A stretch of 64,000 nucleotides of DNA, from NCBI GenBank assembly GCA_036873755.1, contig JAVTVY010025044.1:42091-106090 (forward strand), given 5' to 3'. Position numbers and translations under genes: made by a program. The notes under the pieces are model-generated. The model did not search any database and was not told the origin of the DNA. It saw only the letters and a list, made by a program, of their open reading frames with translations. Below are positions 1-9,400 of the stretch, piece by piece. The DNA is from Hanleya hanleyi. Its lineage: Eukaryota; Mollusca; Polyplacophora; Lepidopleurida; Hanleyidae. The number at the start of each line of letters is the position of its first letter. The first letter of the stretch is position 1.

Positions 1-2109
1 GAAGATACAGTCCAGACAACAATGCAGCAGTTTACATGTTGTCGCTAAAGACGCATAACTAGGTGGAAGATCATTGAAAGGAGAAGTAAATAGAACCTGG
101 CAGTGTAGATTCACAGCATACTGGTACTCTTCAATGTAAGTTTCAAACTTGTCCTGTCATTAGTAACCAGGATATGGACTGGATAAGCATATATAGAAGG
201 GCCATAACTCTGGGAGAATCGTCATGACAGGCAAAAGAATGTGACAACGCACATCAGTAAGGTACTAAGCATCTTCATGTATGTTTCGATCAAATATACA
301 GTTAGGCAATACAAAAGTGATTTCTGTATTCCCCTTCATGGGAGGGGGGGGGGGGGGGGACAGCCGCCAACCTTGGCAATGTGGAACTGATGTGTTCCAT
401 ATTCTCCCAACAGATATGAATAATTTACTTCAACTTACACTATGTCGCTCAGCCAGTTCCTGTGACACAAAGCCTGGGAGAGGTGCGTCTACATTGGTCT
501 GTGTTGGGAGAAGTTTGTTGCCATACTGTTTCTCCAGAAAATACAACCTTGTGATTTTTTCCATCATCACTGTTCGTGAAGACTGCAGTACCAACAGGGA
601 CCTGTTTTACCATACATAGCCACCTTAAAAGACAATAAAAAAAGTGTTATAAAACATTTCATCAGAAGGCAATATGGATCTGTTACTGGGAACATATTTG
701 AAACAACTTTGAAACTCTTAACCCCTAATGTACAGTAAGTCAAGGGGCTGGCCCTGAAACATGTCCGGTAAATAAAAAAAACTTTTTGGGGACATCACTT
801 TAGATGTGTTTTTTTTTCCAAATTAAGCTACAAATAACTGGTTTGGCACCCCTTTCCCCACAACTGGTGGGACATCCCACCTCTTAGAAATGAACAGGAT
901 ATCACAGTTTTTTCTCAGACATGCAGTGATTATAAGATTTCCTCACCTCCAGGTGTAACTTCCTTTCCTTGTAGGAGAGGATAACTGGTATTCACATGAG
1001 GTCCACAAGCCAATCTAATCCATTATCCTGTTACCAATTCACACAATGAGTGGGGTCCAGTATTTGCCTGTTCCTATAGATCATTGAAATACAAACACAA
1101 TTATTTATATTAGATAAAACTCAATCAGGGCAGTATATATTCTGTACCAAATTATTGTTACTGCATGAACCCTACCTAGCAAAAATGCACCTATCCTTCG
1201 TATTTTTGTGACTTGGGCAAAAAAAATGACCGAAATACGGCGACCCAGCCCATTTACGTCCATTTATTTTTCATGTTTAACTATTTAAACACCCATCGAA
1301 TGTTGAAAGACCTCTGCTGCCATAGGTCAATTGCTCACAAGCTGTTGCACCTCCGCCAATCAGATATCTACTTCCATCTGACATTGCCTGATCCAGCCTG
1401 CATGACGGTAGTATCCATGCAGCGAAGATTTGTTGATTTGTAGATATTTTTCCAGTTTAATCGATGATGATAACATGAACATTTGACGGAATATTCGACC
1501 TAAATATACAGAAAAAAATGATTTGAGCTACCTACCCTAAAAAAATATGTCATAAAATTTTGGAGTAAATAAAAGAAAAATGCCTACCTATCTTCCCTAT
1601 TTTCAAAATGCATGTAACAGTAAACACACAAATTATTTTGTTTGGCCTTACCTATAACACATTAATTCGCACACAATACAAATATATCGTGAAAAAACTG
1701 GGTAATATAATTTGAGATATGACTATTGAAACACGATTCAGACATACCAGTGGGTATCACCTGTCTATAGTTGGCTCCATGCTCAAAACAAAGACACTTA
1801 TTTATCCCGTCACAGATTTCTCCAGCATTGTATGTCAATTTACCTCCCTCGCCAAAGAGGGGAAAAGGGACAACTGTTCATTCTAGTTCATGATTATTGA
1901 GGCACTACATAGTGCACTTCGATTGCGCTGTGACACCGACTTCAAAATTACTGTAAATCGGAAAGTTCATTCCAAAGTAAGAATTGTTATATTTCATCTC
2001 TACTAATCGGGCCTGCCCATACTCAATTGCAAATTCCTAAAGACGGAGGTACAAAGTGATAGGGACTTTTGTTCTGATTGTCACCCCGTCCATTTTTAAC
2101 TCATCCATC
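1..2109. other. Non-coding stretch, no gene recognised
   Basis: I see no credible gene. The open frames here are short, have no recognisable motifs, and one runs through a poly-G tract near 342-359. The stretch is AT-rich with many T and A runs, as in intergenic or intronic invertebrate DNA. Confidence 0.5.
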
Positions 2110-2480
2110 AGTAGTATAGAAATGTGAAATGTCTTAGCATTCCTGGATGGGAAATCATATCAATACAGTGTCCGCCAGTACGCTCTCAGTGTCTGCGTCG
2201 GCTTCTCCGTACCCATGTATATTATTCTGGTGTGGCATCATATCGTAGCGTCTGGTGAACGTTAGGATTGCTTTTATAGACGCAACACAGTAATGCCCTG
2301 CAAACACCTCTATTAGCGGCCCAACGCCCTAGTAAGACAGCTCAGAAGCTCTGAATGGTCTAAATGGTCACGTGATAGCCTATGGAATGGACAATCAACG
2401 AAACGTTGTGACGCGAGTCAATGCCTTAACGCTATATCGTAACGGCTTAACGCTCTATCGCGATGCCATAACGTCAGTGC
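2110..2480. mobile_element. Degraded relative of the E1-E4 element family
   Basis: The segment opens with AGTAGTATAGAAATG at 2110, which matches the terminal sequence of E1. It also contains a block at about 2321-2354 (CAACGCCCTAGT followed by CAGCTCAGAAGCTCTGA) that matches E3 near 28060-28100 and 28537-28570. A TTAACGC-rich stretch at 2420-2470 resembles E1 at 4840-4910. No opposite end or target duplication is visible, so I read it as an old, decayed copy. Chance similarity of the short terminus alone cannot be excluded. Confidence 0.45.
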
Positions 2481-2932
2481 ACACACATGCTCAATCTCAA
2501 GTTCGGCTATTTCCGAATTTGATAATCGAGCGATCGCATTTTATTGTGTAATGAAGTTAATTTTAATCATAAGAACATAATACATTCAAATTATACAAAA
2601 GTATTTCTATGCTGAATAATAGAAGTTGGTGCCGTGGGGCGGCATGGTCAACCTCACAGGGTGCAGCCATGTTGAAGAAAAGTTTCGCCGCAAATTAATT
2701 GTGTAGATGCGCAAACATGATCCCGTTTCCGCTCCCAGAAATCCGATATGTCAGAAGACACTTTCGCAGCTCCCGAGTCCTGTTGCTAGGGTGAAACATT
2801 CTTTGACGATTGGGCATCGCCCTTGATGGAAGTGATGTCATCGCCCGAAACGATGTCCTTTCACGGATGTGTCCTCACCTGGGGGTGCCGCTGATACCAT
2901 ATAGATTTGTTAGTGATGCCATAGATGGAAAT

Positions 2933-2938
2933 GACGTC
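2933..2938. repeat. E1 left target-site duplication GACGTC
   Basis: This 6-bp sequence directly precedes the AGTAGTA terminus and is repeated exactly after the right terminus at 8869-8874. Because GACGTC is itself a palindrome it could also be read as one more step of the inverted repeat. Confidence 0.7.
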
Positions 2939-3205
2939 AGTAGTATAGAAAAGCTAAAAAGGTCACATTTGTCTCTTTGCACTTAAACTCTTGATTCCCG
3001 TGAAGCGTCCGACAGGGGGCGTTGTTTCTCAAGAGACCAAAAACTACCTCCAACACAGAAGAGTTCCAATGGGGAGGTAACTCTTGATGCACTTTTGTGA
3101 TTTTTTGCAAATTCCAGGTTATCTTCCCTGATTCGAACATTTGCATATTAAATCTATACGGGAAAATGCCTGTATGGGGTATGGATGGTCCGATTGGGTC
3201 GTATG

Positions 3206-4260
3206 AGGTATCAATGTGAAGCATTCGTGAAGGCGCATCTGATGGGCTGGGTGTGGGGTTGAAATATCGTCATTCTGCGCATGCGCGGTAGACAAAGGGA
3301 ATGAAAATAAAAGTTTTCGGGTCTAGGTGGGCCACTAATGGTCCGCTGGGGTCGTGTGAGGTATCACTGTGAAGCATATGTGAGGGGGCATCCGAAGGGG
3401 TGAGTGTGAGGTTGGAATATCGTCATTCTGCGCATGCGCAGTAGACAAAGGGTATGGAAATAGACGTTTTTGGATCTAGGAGAGCCCCTAGTGGTCCGAT
3501 GGAGTCGTATGAGGTATCAATGTGAAGCACATGTGAGGGGCATCCGCCTGGACTAGTGTCTTGGGCGTTGTCAACATTCTGCGCATGCGCGGTAGACAAA
3601 GGGTATGGAAATACACGTTTTGGGGTCTAGGTGGGGCACTATTGGTCCTATGGAGCCGTTTGAGGTATCAATGTGAAGCATTCGTGAAGGAGCATCCGAA
3701 GGGATGGGTGAGACGTGAAACTGACGTCATTCTGCGCATGCGCAGTAGACAAAGTGTATGGAAATAGACGTTTTGGGATCTAGAGGAGCCCTAATGGACC
3801 GATGGAGTTGTATGAGGTATCAATGTGAAGCCTATGGACTCGTGTCTCGGTCGTTGTCAACATTCTGCGCATGCGCAGAGAGAGAATTGTGGGAGAAGGG
3901 TATGGAAATAGACGTTTTGTGGTCTAGGTGAGTCCCTATTGGGCCGATGGGGTCGAGTGAGGTATCATTGTGAAGGATACGTGAGGGGGCATCCGCTTGG
4001 ACTAGTGGGTCGACCGTTTTCGACATTCTGCGCATGCGCAGACAGGGAATTGTGGGAAAAGTGCATTGGAAGGAACGTTTTGGGATCTAGGTGGGCCACT
4101 GATAGTCTGATTGAGTCGAGTGAGGTATCAATGTGATGCATACGTGAGGGCGTATCCGCCTCGGTGGATGTGTGTTATGAATATCGTCATTCTGCGCATG
4201 CGCAAGCAGGCCGTAGTATGGAAATAGACATTTTGAGGCCGATATGGACCACTATTGGTC
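3206..4260. repeat. E1 left tandem array (~152 bp unit) with TGCGCATGCGCA sites
   Basis: Units recur at about 152-bp spacing, marked by GAGGTATCAATGTGAAG near 3206, 3358, 3511, 3664, 3812, 3959 and 4112. Most units carry a CTGCGCATGCGCAG-type palindrome (near 3278, 3431, 3580, 3732, 3866, 4028 and 4193), followed by a TGGAAATAGACGTTTTGGG block. The same unit builds the arms of E2. The palindrome matches the animal NRF-1 binding consensus; binding is an inference. Confidence 0.8.
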
Positions 4261-4459
4261 CGAATGTGTCTAGGGAAGTGTTATTTTGTAGCTCTCGGGG
4301 TGTAGACCACGACTTGAAGGGATGTCCACGTCACCTGTAACGTCACTGGTGACGTTATCAGTGAGAGTAGTAGCGAAAGCGGGAGTTTCGGAGGTGCGAT
4401 GGAGTGCATTTGGAGTAGATAACGGCCTATTTTTCCATCCAACTACCTGGTAGAGTTAT

Positions 4460-4592
4460 CTGTGAGTGTGAGTGTATGCGCGCGTGTGTGTGAGTGAGTT
4501 AGTGAGTGAGTGTGAGTGAGTGAGTGAGTGAGTGTGAGTGTGAGTGTGAGTGGGAGTGAGTGAGTGAGTGAGTGAGTGAGTGAGGCGTGCAC
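4460..4592. repeat. TGAG/TGTGAG microsatellite
   Basis: Simple repeat of TGAG and GTGAG units in the E1 left arm. A CTCAC-type counterpart lies at about 6635-6690 in the right arm. Confidence 0.85.
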
Positions 4593-4997
4593 AACGCCCG
4601 TCTTAACGCATGGACGCACTAACGACGGTGAGTGAGTGAGTGTGATGCGACTGGACTAATGTATCGTCCGTTTTCATCATTTTGCGCATGCGCAGTCTGG
4701 CCGTAGTATAGAAAGCAGGCATTTTGGAGATTCGTGGAGGTTTGTTGAGTGGTTGACCATCCCTGGTCAAATGGACCGCGTGTGGTATCAGTGTGAAGGT
4801 CTCGAATGGCTGTCACCCGTCAAGGCCCGTCGTTACGCCTTAACGCCTGTCTCAATGACTTAACACCCTATCTTTACGCCTGAACGCCCTAGCATAACGC
4901 CTTGACGCCATGATATAGACAGATGAGAGAAAAACAACAACAACAAGGATGACAGATGAGAGAACAACAACAACAACAACAACAAGTTTTCATATAG

Positions 4998-5003
4998 TTT
5001 ATT
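4998..5003 (-). terminator. AATAAA signal of the E1 zinc-finger gene remnant
   Basis: AATAAA on the minus strand about 226 nt after the stop at 5229. The surrounding sequence, with a CACGCTGGGGGAGCC block, is conserved at the same place in E3 and E4. Confidence 0.5.
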
Positions 5004-5228
5004 CTCCCCAATGTCACATCATACCCACGCTGGGGGAGCCGCGTTGGGTATGTTTACAATTCAAGAAGACTCTTGTCCAATCAGAGGCCACCATTTAGTC
5101 CTGTCATACTCGTTCTTGCCGGTTAGATGTATTCTCATCTGTTCTTGTTCAGGATACCGTTGAGGCAACCTATCCTCAGATAGTTGTTTGCGCATTCTGA
5201 GTATCTATCAGTACATGGGTGAATGCAT

Positions 5229-5492
5229 TCATCCGATGGGAAGATTCCGTAATTTGGTCACGAAAAACATGACATTGGTGACCCTCTCAAATATCCACTT
5301 GATGTTGGGGCGCTGTTCATAGGCCCATCCCAAGACATTCAATTGATCCACTTGGTCCAGCACGGGCTCTAGTGACGCCCGGTCAATGATGGTAAACGGT
5401 TGGTCAAATACCCGGATGTTACTGCTCAGGTAAAAGTATCGGACTTGGTCTGTCTCCTTATGCTGCAGCACATAACCAAACGCCACTACCAC
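5229..5492 (-). pseudogene. 3' end of zinc-finger/polymerase-associated gene (E1 left copy)
   Basis: The minus-strand frame encodes the C-terminal part of the domain seen in full in E3 and E4, with the recognisable stretches YVLQHKETDQVRYFY, FDQPFTIIDRASLEPVLDQ and the ending KLRNLPIG-stop. About 80 residues survive. The zinc fingers and the start of the domain are missing, because upstream the frame runs into ACC-repeat low-complexity DNA. This is a 5'-truncated gene remnant inside an arm of the palindrome. The domain resembles the segment before DNA polymerase B in animal Polinton genes, a family judgement from memory. Confidence 0.65.
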
Positions 5493-5715
5493 ACAGCACC
5501 ACTACACACCACCACCACCACACACCACCACCACCACACACCACCACCACCACCACATACCACTACCACCACCAACACCGGGCGTTGACGCCCGTCAACG
5601 CCACCGCCACCACCACCACCACCACCACACAACACCACCAGCACCACCACACACCACCACCGGGCGTTGACGCCCGTCAACGCCATCATCACCACCACCA
5701 CCAGTAAGTGAGTAA
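5493..5715. repeat. ACC/CAC low-complexity centre of E1
   Basis: Long runs of CAC and ACC triplets interrupted twice by the block GGGCGTTGACGCCCGTCAACGC, which is itself an inverted repeat (near 5579 and 5660). This is the loop region of the E1 palindrome. Proline-, threonine- or histidine-rich frames through it are artefacts of the repeat. Confidence 0.8.
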
Positions 5716-5758
5716 GTCTTCCGGTTCCGGTCACATGACAGTAAACATGGAAAAACCC

Positions 5759-5905
5759 GTCACTAGAGCCCGTGCTGGAATAAGTGGACCAATTGGATGT
5801 CTTGGGATGGGCCTATGAACAGCGCCCCAACGTCAAGTGGATAGTGGAGAGGGTCACCAATGTCATGTGTTTCGTGACCAAATTACGGAATCTTCCCATC
5901 GGATG
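5759..5905 (+). pseudogene. 3' end of zinc-finger/polymerase-associated gene (E1 right copy)
   Basis: Inverted partner of the copy at 5229-5375. It retains roughly the last 45-50 codons, ending in the same CCCATCGGATGA (Pro-Ile-Gly-stop), with several substitutions. It has no start or upstream domain and cannot make a functional product. Confidence 0.6.
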
Positions 5906-6634
5906 AATGCATTCACCCATGCACTGATAGATACTCAGAATGCGCAAACAACTATCTGAGGATAGGTTGCCTCAACGGTATCCTGGCCTGCCCGATGACG
6001 ATTAGAACAAACGGTTCAGAGCGAACATGGCCGAAGAAAGAATTTTCTGAAATGGCAACTTCTGATTGGACAAGAACAGCTGAGAATACATCTAACGGGC
6101 AAGAACGAGTATGACAGGACCAAATGGTGGCCTCTGATCGGACAAGAGTCGTCTTGAATTGTAAACATACCCAACGCGGCTCTTCCAGCGTGGGTATGAT
6201 GTAACATTGAGGAGAATAAACTATATGAGAACTTGTTGTTGTTGTTGTTCTCTCATCTGTCATCCTTGTTGTTGTTGTTTTTCTCTCTTCTGTCTATATC
6301 ATGGCGTCAAGGCGTTATGCTAGGGCGTTAAGGCGTAAAGATAGGGCGTTAAGTCGTTGAGACAGGCGTTAAGGCGTAACGACGGGCCTTGACGGGTGAC
6401 AGCCATTCGAGAGCTTCACACTGATACCCCACACGGTCCATTTGAACAGGGTTGGTCAACCACTCAACAAATCTCCACGAATCCCCAAAATGCCTGCTTT
6501 CTATACTACGGCCAGACTGCGCATGCGCAAACGGACGATACATTAGTCCAGTCGGATCCCACTCACTCACTCACTCATCGTCGTTAGCGCGTCCATGCGT
6601 TAAGACGGGCGTTAGGGTCGCCTCACGGGCGTTG

Positions 6635-6690
6635 TGCACGCTTCACTCACTCACTCACTCACTCACTCACTCACTCACTCACTCACACTC
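6635..6690. repeat. CTCA microsatellite
   Basis: Simple ACTC repeat, the inverted counterpart of the TGAG tract near 4500. It is much shorter than its partner, as expected for slippage since the palindrome formed. Confidence 0.8.
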
Positions 6691-6999
6691 ACAGGTAACT
6701 CTACCAGGTAGTTGGATGGAAAAATAGGCCGTTATCTACTCCAAATGCACTCCATCGCACCTCCGAAACTCCCGCTTTCGCTACTACTCTCGCTAATGAC
6801 GTCACCAGTGACGTCACAGGTGACGTGGACATCCCTTCAAGTCGTGGTCTACACCCCGAGAGCTACAACATAACACTTCCCTAGACACATTCGGACCAAT
6901 AGTGGTCCATATCGGCCTCAAAATGTCTATTTCCATACTACGGCCTGCCTGCCCATGCGCAGAATGACGATAATCCTAACACCCACCCACCCAGGCGGA

Positions 7000-8145
7000 T
7001 GCGCCCTCACGTATGCATCACATTGAGACCTCACTCGACTCAATCAGACCATTAGTGGCCCACCTAGACCCCAAAACGTTCCTTCCAATGCACTTTCCCC
7101 ACAATTCCCTGTCTGCGCATGCGCAGAATGTCGAGAACGAAAACGACACACTAGTCCAGGCGGATGCCCCCTCACGTATCCTTCACAACGATACCTCACT
7201 CGACCCCATCGGCCCACTAGGGACTCACCTAGACCACAAAACCTCTATTTCCATACCCTTTTCCCACAACTCCCTGTCTGTGCATGCGCAGAACGTTGAA
7301 CACGAACGACACACTAGTCCAGGCGGATGCCCCCTCACGTATCCTTCACATTGATACCTCATACGACTCCATAGGACCACTAGTGGCCCACCCAGACCCC
7401 AAAACGTCTATTTCCATACCCTTTCCCACAATTCCCTGTCTGCGCATGCGCAGAATGTTGACAACGACCGAGACACTAGTCCAGTCGGATGCCCCCTCAC
7501 ATAGGCTTCACATTGATACCTCATACAACTTCATCGGCCCATTAGGGGCTCCCCTGCATCCCAAAACGTCTATTTCCATACCCTTTGTCTACTGCGCATG
7601 CGCAGAATGACGTCAGTTTTACGTCACACCCATCCCCTCGGATGCTCCTTCACGAATGCTTCACATTGATACCTCATACGACTCCATTGGACCAATAGTG
7701 GCCCATCTAGACCCCAAAACGTGTATTTCCATACCCTTTGTCTACCGCGCATGCGCAGAATGTTGACAACGGCCAAGACACTAGTCCAGGCGGATGCCCC
7801 TCACATATGCTTCACATTGATACCTCATACGACTCCATCGAACCACTAGGGGCTCCCCTAGATCCCAAAACGTCTATTTCCATACCCTTTGTCTACTGCG
7901 CATGCGCAGAATGACGATATTCTAACCCCACCTCCACCCTTTCGGATGTCCGCTCACATAGGCTTCACAGTGATACCTCACTCGACCCCATCGGACTATT
8001 AGTGGCTTTCCTAGATCCCAAAACGTCTATTTCCATACCCTTTGTCTACTGGGCATGCGCAGAATGACGATATTCCAACCCCACATCCAGCCCATCAGAT
8101 GCGCCTTCACGATTGCTTCACATTGATACCTCATACGACCCAATC
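7000..8145. repeat. E1 right tandem array, inverted copy
   Basis: Reverse-complement counterpart of the left array. The palindromic sites fall near 7113, 7279, 7440, 7592, 7747, 7898 and 8050, some with one changed base (for example CTGTGCATGCGCAG at 7279 and CTGGGCATGCGCAG at 8050). Confidence 0.8.
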
Positions 8146-8371
8146 GGACCATCCATACCCCATACAGGCATTTTCCCGTATAGATTTAATATGCAAATGT
8201 TCGAATCAGGGAAGATAACCCGGGATTTGCCAAAAATCACAAAAGTGCATCAAGAGTTACCTCCCCATTGGAACTCTTCTGTGTTGGAGGTAGTTTTTGG
8301 TCTCTTGAGAAACAACGCCCCCTGTCGGACGCTTAAAGGGAATCAAGAGTTATCTCTCAAGTTTAAGTGCA

Positions 8372-8828
8372 TTTGCGTACACTTCGCCATCCATAAGATG
8401 GCTTGCGAATCGTGTGTCTCCATTATTGCGGAGTGATATCCGGTACTTTACAGGATTCCGTCGGCCTTCATCCGGCGGAGAACAGACTCGAGAAATCTGA
8501 TAAATTACAGGTTTTCATACCACTTCTGAAGCAGATATTGCCTGGGCTTACAAAATATATAGGTATGTATAACTTTCGTATCATCCAAGCGGTGTGGTTG
8601 ATCTGAAATTTTGAGTAAGTAGTTCATCACATGACCCGAAAATGGCGAGTTACGTTGGGGTTACGTCGGTAGACTTTAGCTGATTGGCTGACGAAGTCAC
8701 GCGGTATTGATTTCTGGAAATTCCCTCTTGCAGTTGCCGAAAGTAAGCTGAAATGGATACTCACGATCCCAGGGTCAGTCTTACCGCGTATAGATGGCCG
8801 AGATAGTTACAGGTTGAGTTTAAGTGCA
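8372..8828. other. 457-bp insertion in the E1 right arm
   Basis: The right arm contains a segment absent from the left arm, bounded by two copies of GTTTAAGTGCA (8361-8371 and 8818-8828). The 11-bp flanking repeat could be a target duplication or the footprint of a deletion in the other arm. The insert has no coding potential that I recognise. Confidence 0.6.
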
Positions 8829-8868
8829 AAGAGGCCAATGTGACCGTTTTTAGCTTTTCTATGTTACT

Positions 8869-8874
8869 GACGTC
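8869..8874. repeat. E1 right target-site duplication GACGTC
   Basis: Exact copy of 2933-2938 directly after the right terminus. The flanking bases beyond it differ from those on the left, which supports a true insertion boundary. Confidence 0.7.
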
Positions 8875-8929
8875 ATCACCGGAAGCGGATTTGGGATTAC
8901 CATCCCACAGAGGCGGTGAAAACCGCGAT

Positions 8930-9400
8930 CAAATGGTGAAAACAGCAATTCCAGGATATGTTGGCATCACAGTTCTCTGAATTGTCCCAAGACGCTTAGG
9001 AATAGACCAGAATGAATGGGTGGTCATTTCACACGGACAAGAGCGAACATAGAAGATGCGTCTGATACACTTACAATAGCATAGGCGAATATTAAACGCA
9101 CCCATCGCGGATCCCACAGTTTTGTTGCCATGTGATGACGTAGGGGATAAATAAAATGTGTAATACACAAACTGCTTGTTGTGTAAACGCAAAATGCTCA
9201 TTGTTGTTCTTCTTTCTTTCTCTCATTTGATTGCGTCAAGGCGATAAGACATTAGATGCTAGATATAGTTGGGTGTATGAGTGTAGGGATCTTACTCCCC
9301 ATCATTAGAGCCACTGCGTTGAGACGTGCGCTGGGCACGATTCACTCACTGACTCACTCATTTGTACCTAACCCTACCTAACTCCGATAACATGCAGAAG
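8930..9400. mobile_element. Second degraded relative of the E1-E4 family
   Basis: The stretch includes TTGTTGTTCTTC...GCGTCAAGGCG and GGGCACGATTCACTCACTGACTCACTCA, which line up in order with E1 6230-6700 (TTGTTGTT...GCGTCAAGGCG, then GTTGTGCACGCTTCACTCAC). It is far more diverged than E1 and has no recognisable ends. Confidence 0.45.

Larger units (their letters stand above)
2939..5375. repeat. E1 left arm of giant inverted repeat
   Basis: This arm pairs with 5759-8868 in reverse complement along essentially its whole length. From the outside inward it holds a terminal block with GGGAGGTAACTCTTG (also in E2), a tandem array with TGCGCATGCGCA sites, a TGAGTGAG microsatellite, a TAACGCC-rich block, a (CAA)n tract and the 3' end of the zinc-finger/polymerase-associated gene. 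Confidence 0.8.
2939..8868. mobile_element. E1: complete palindromic Polinton-type element, 5.9 kb
   Basis: The left end reads AGTAGTATAGAAAAGC and the right end reads GCTTTTCTATGTTACT. The flanks carry a perfect 6-bp duplication GACGTC at 2933-2938 and 8869-8874. The two arms, about 2939-5375 and 5759-8868, are inverted copies of each other with scattered differences and one 457-bp insertion in the right arm. The ~380-bp centre is ACC-rich low-complexity DNA. Polintons are known for 6-bp duplications and 5'-AG termini, so the assignment rests on termini plus the polymerase-associated gene fragment inside. No intact gene is present, so the element is non-autonomous. Confidence 0.8.
5759..8868. 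repeat. E1 right arm of giant inverted repeat
   Basis: Reverse complement of the left arm with scattered base differences, so the two arms are separate sequences and not one duplicated by error. It is longer than the left arm mainly because of the extra segment at 8372-8828. Confidence 0.8.

Noticed and set aside
281..619. 112-codon frame with a poly-Gly run
   Set aside because: The glycine run comes from a poly-G tract and the rest has no recognisable feature.
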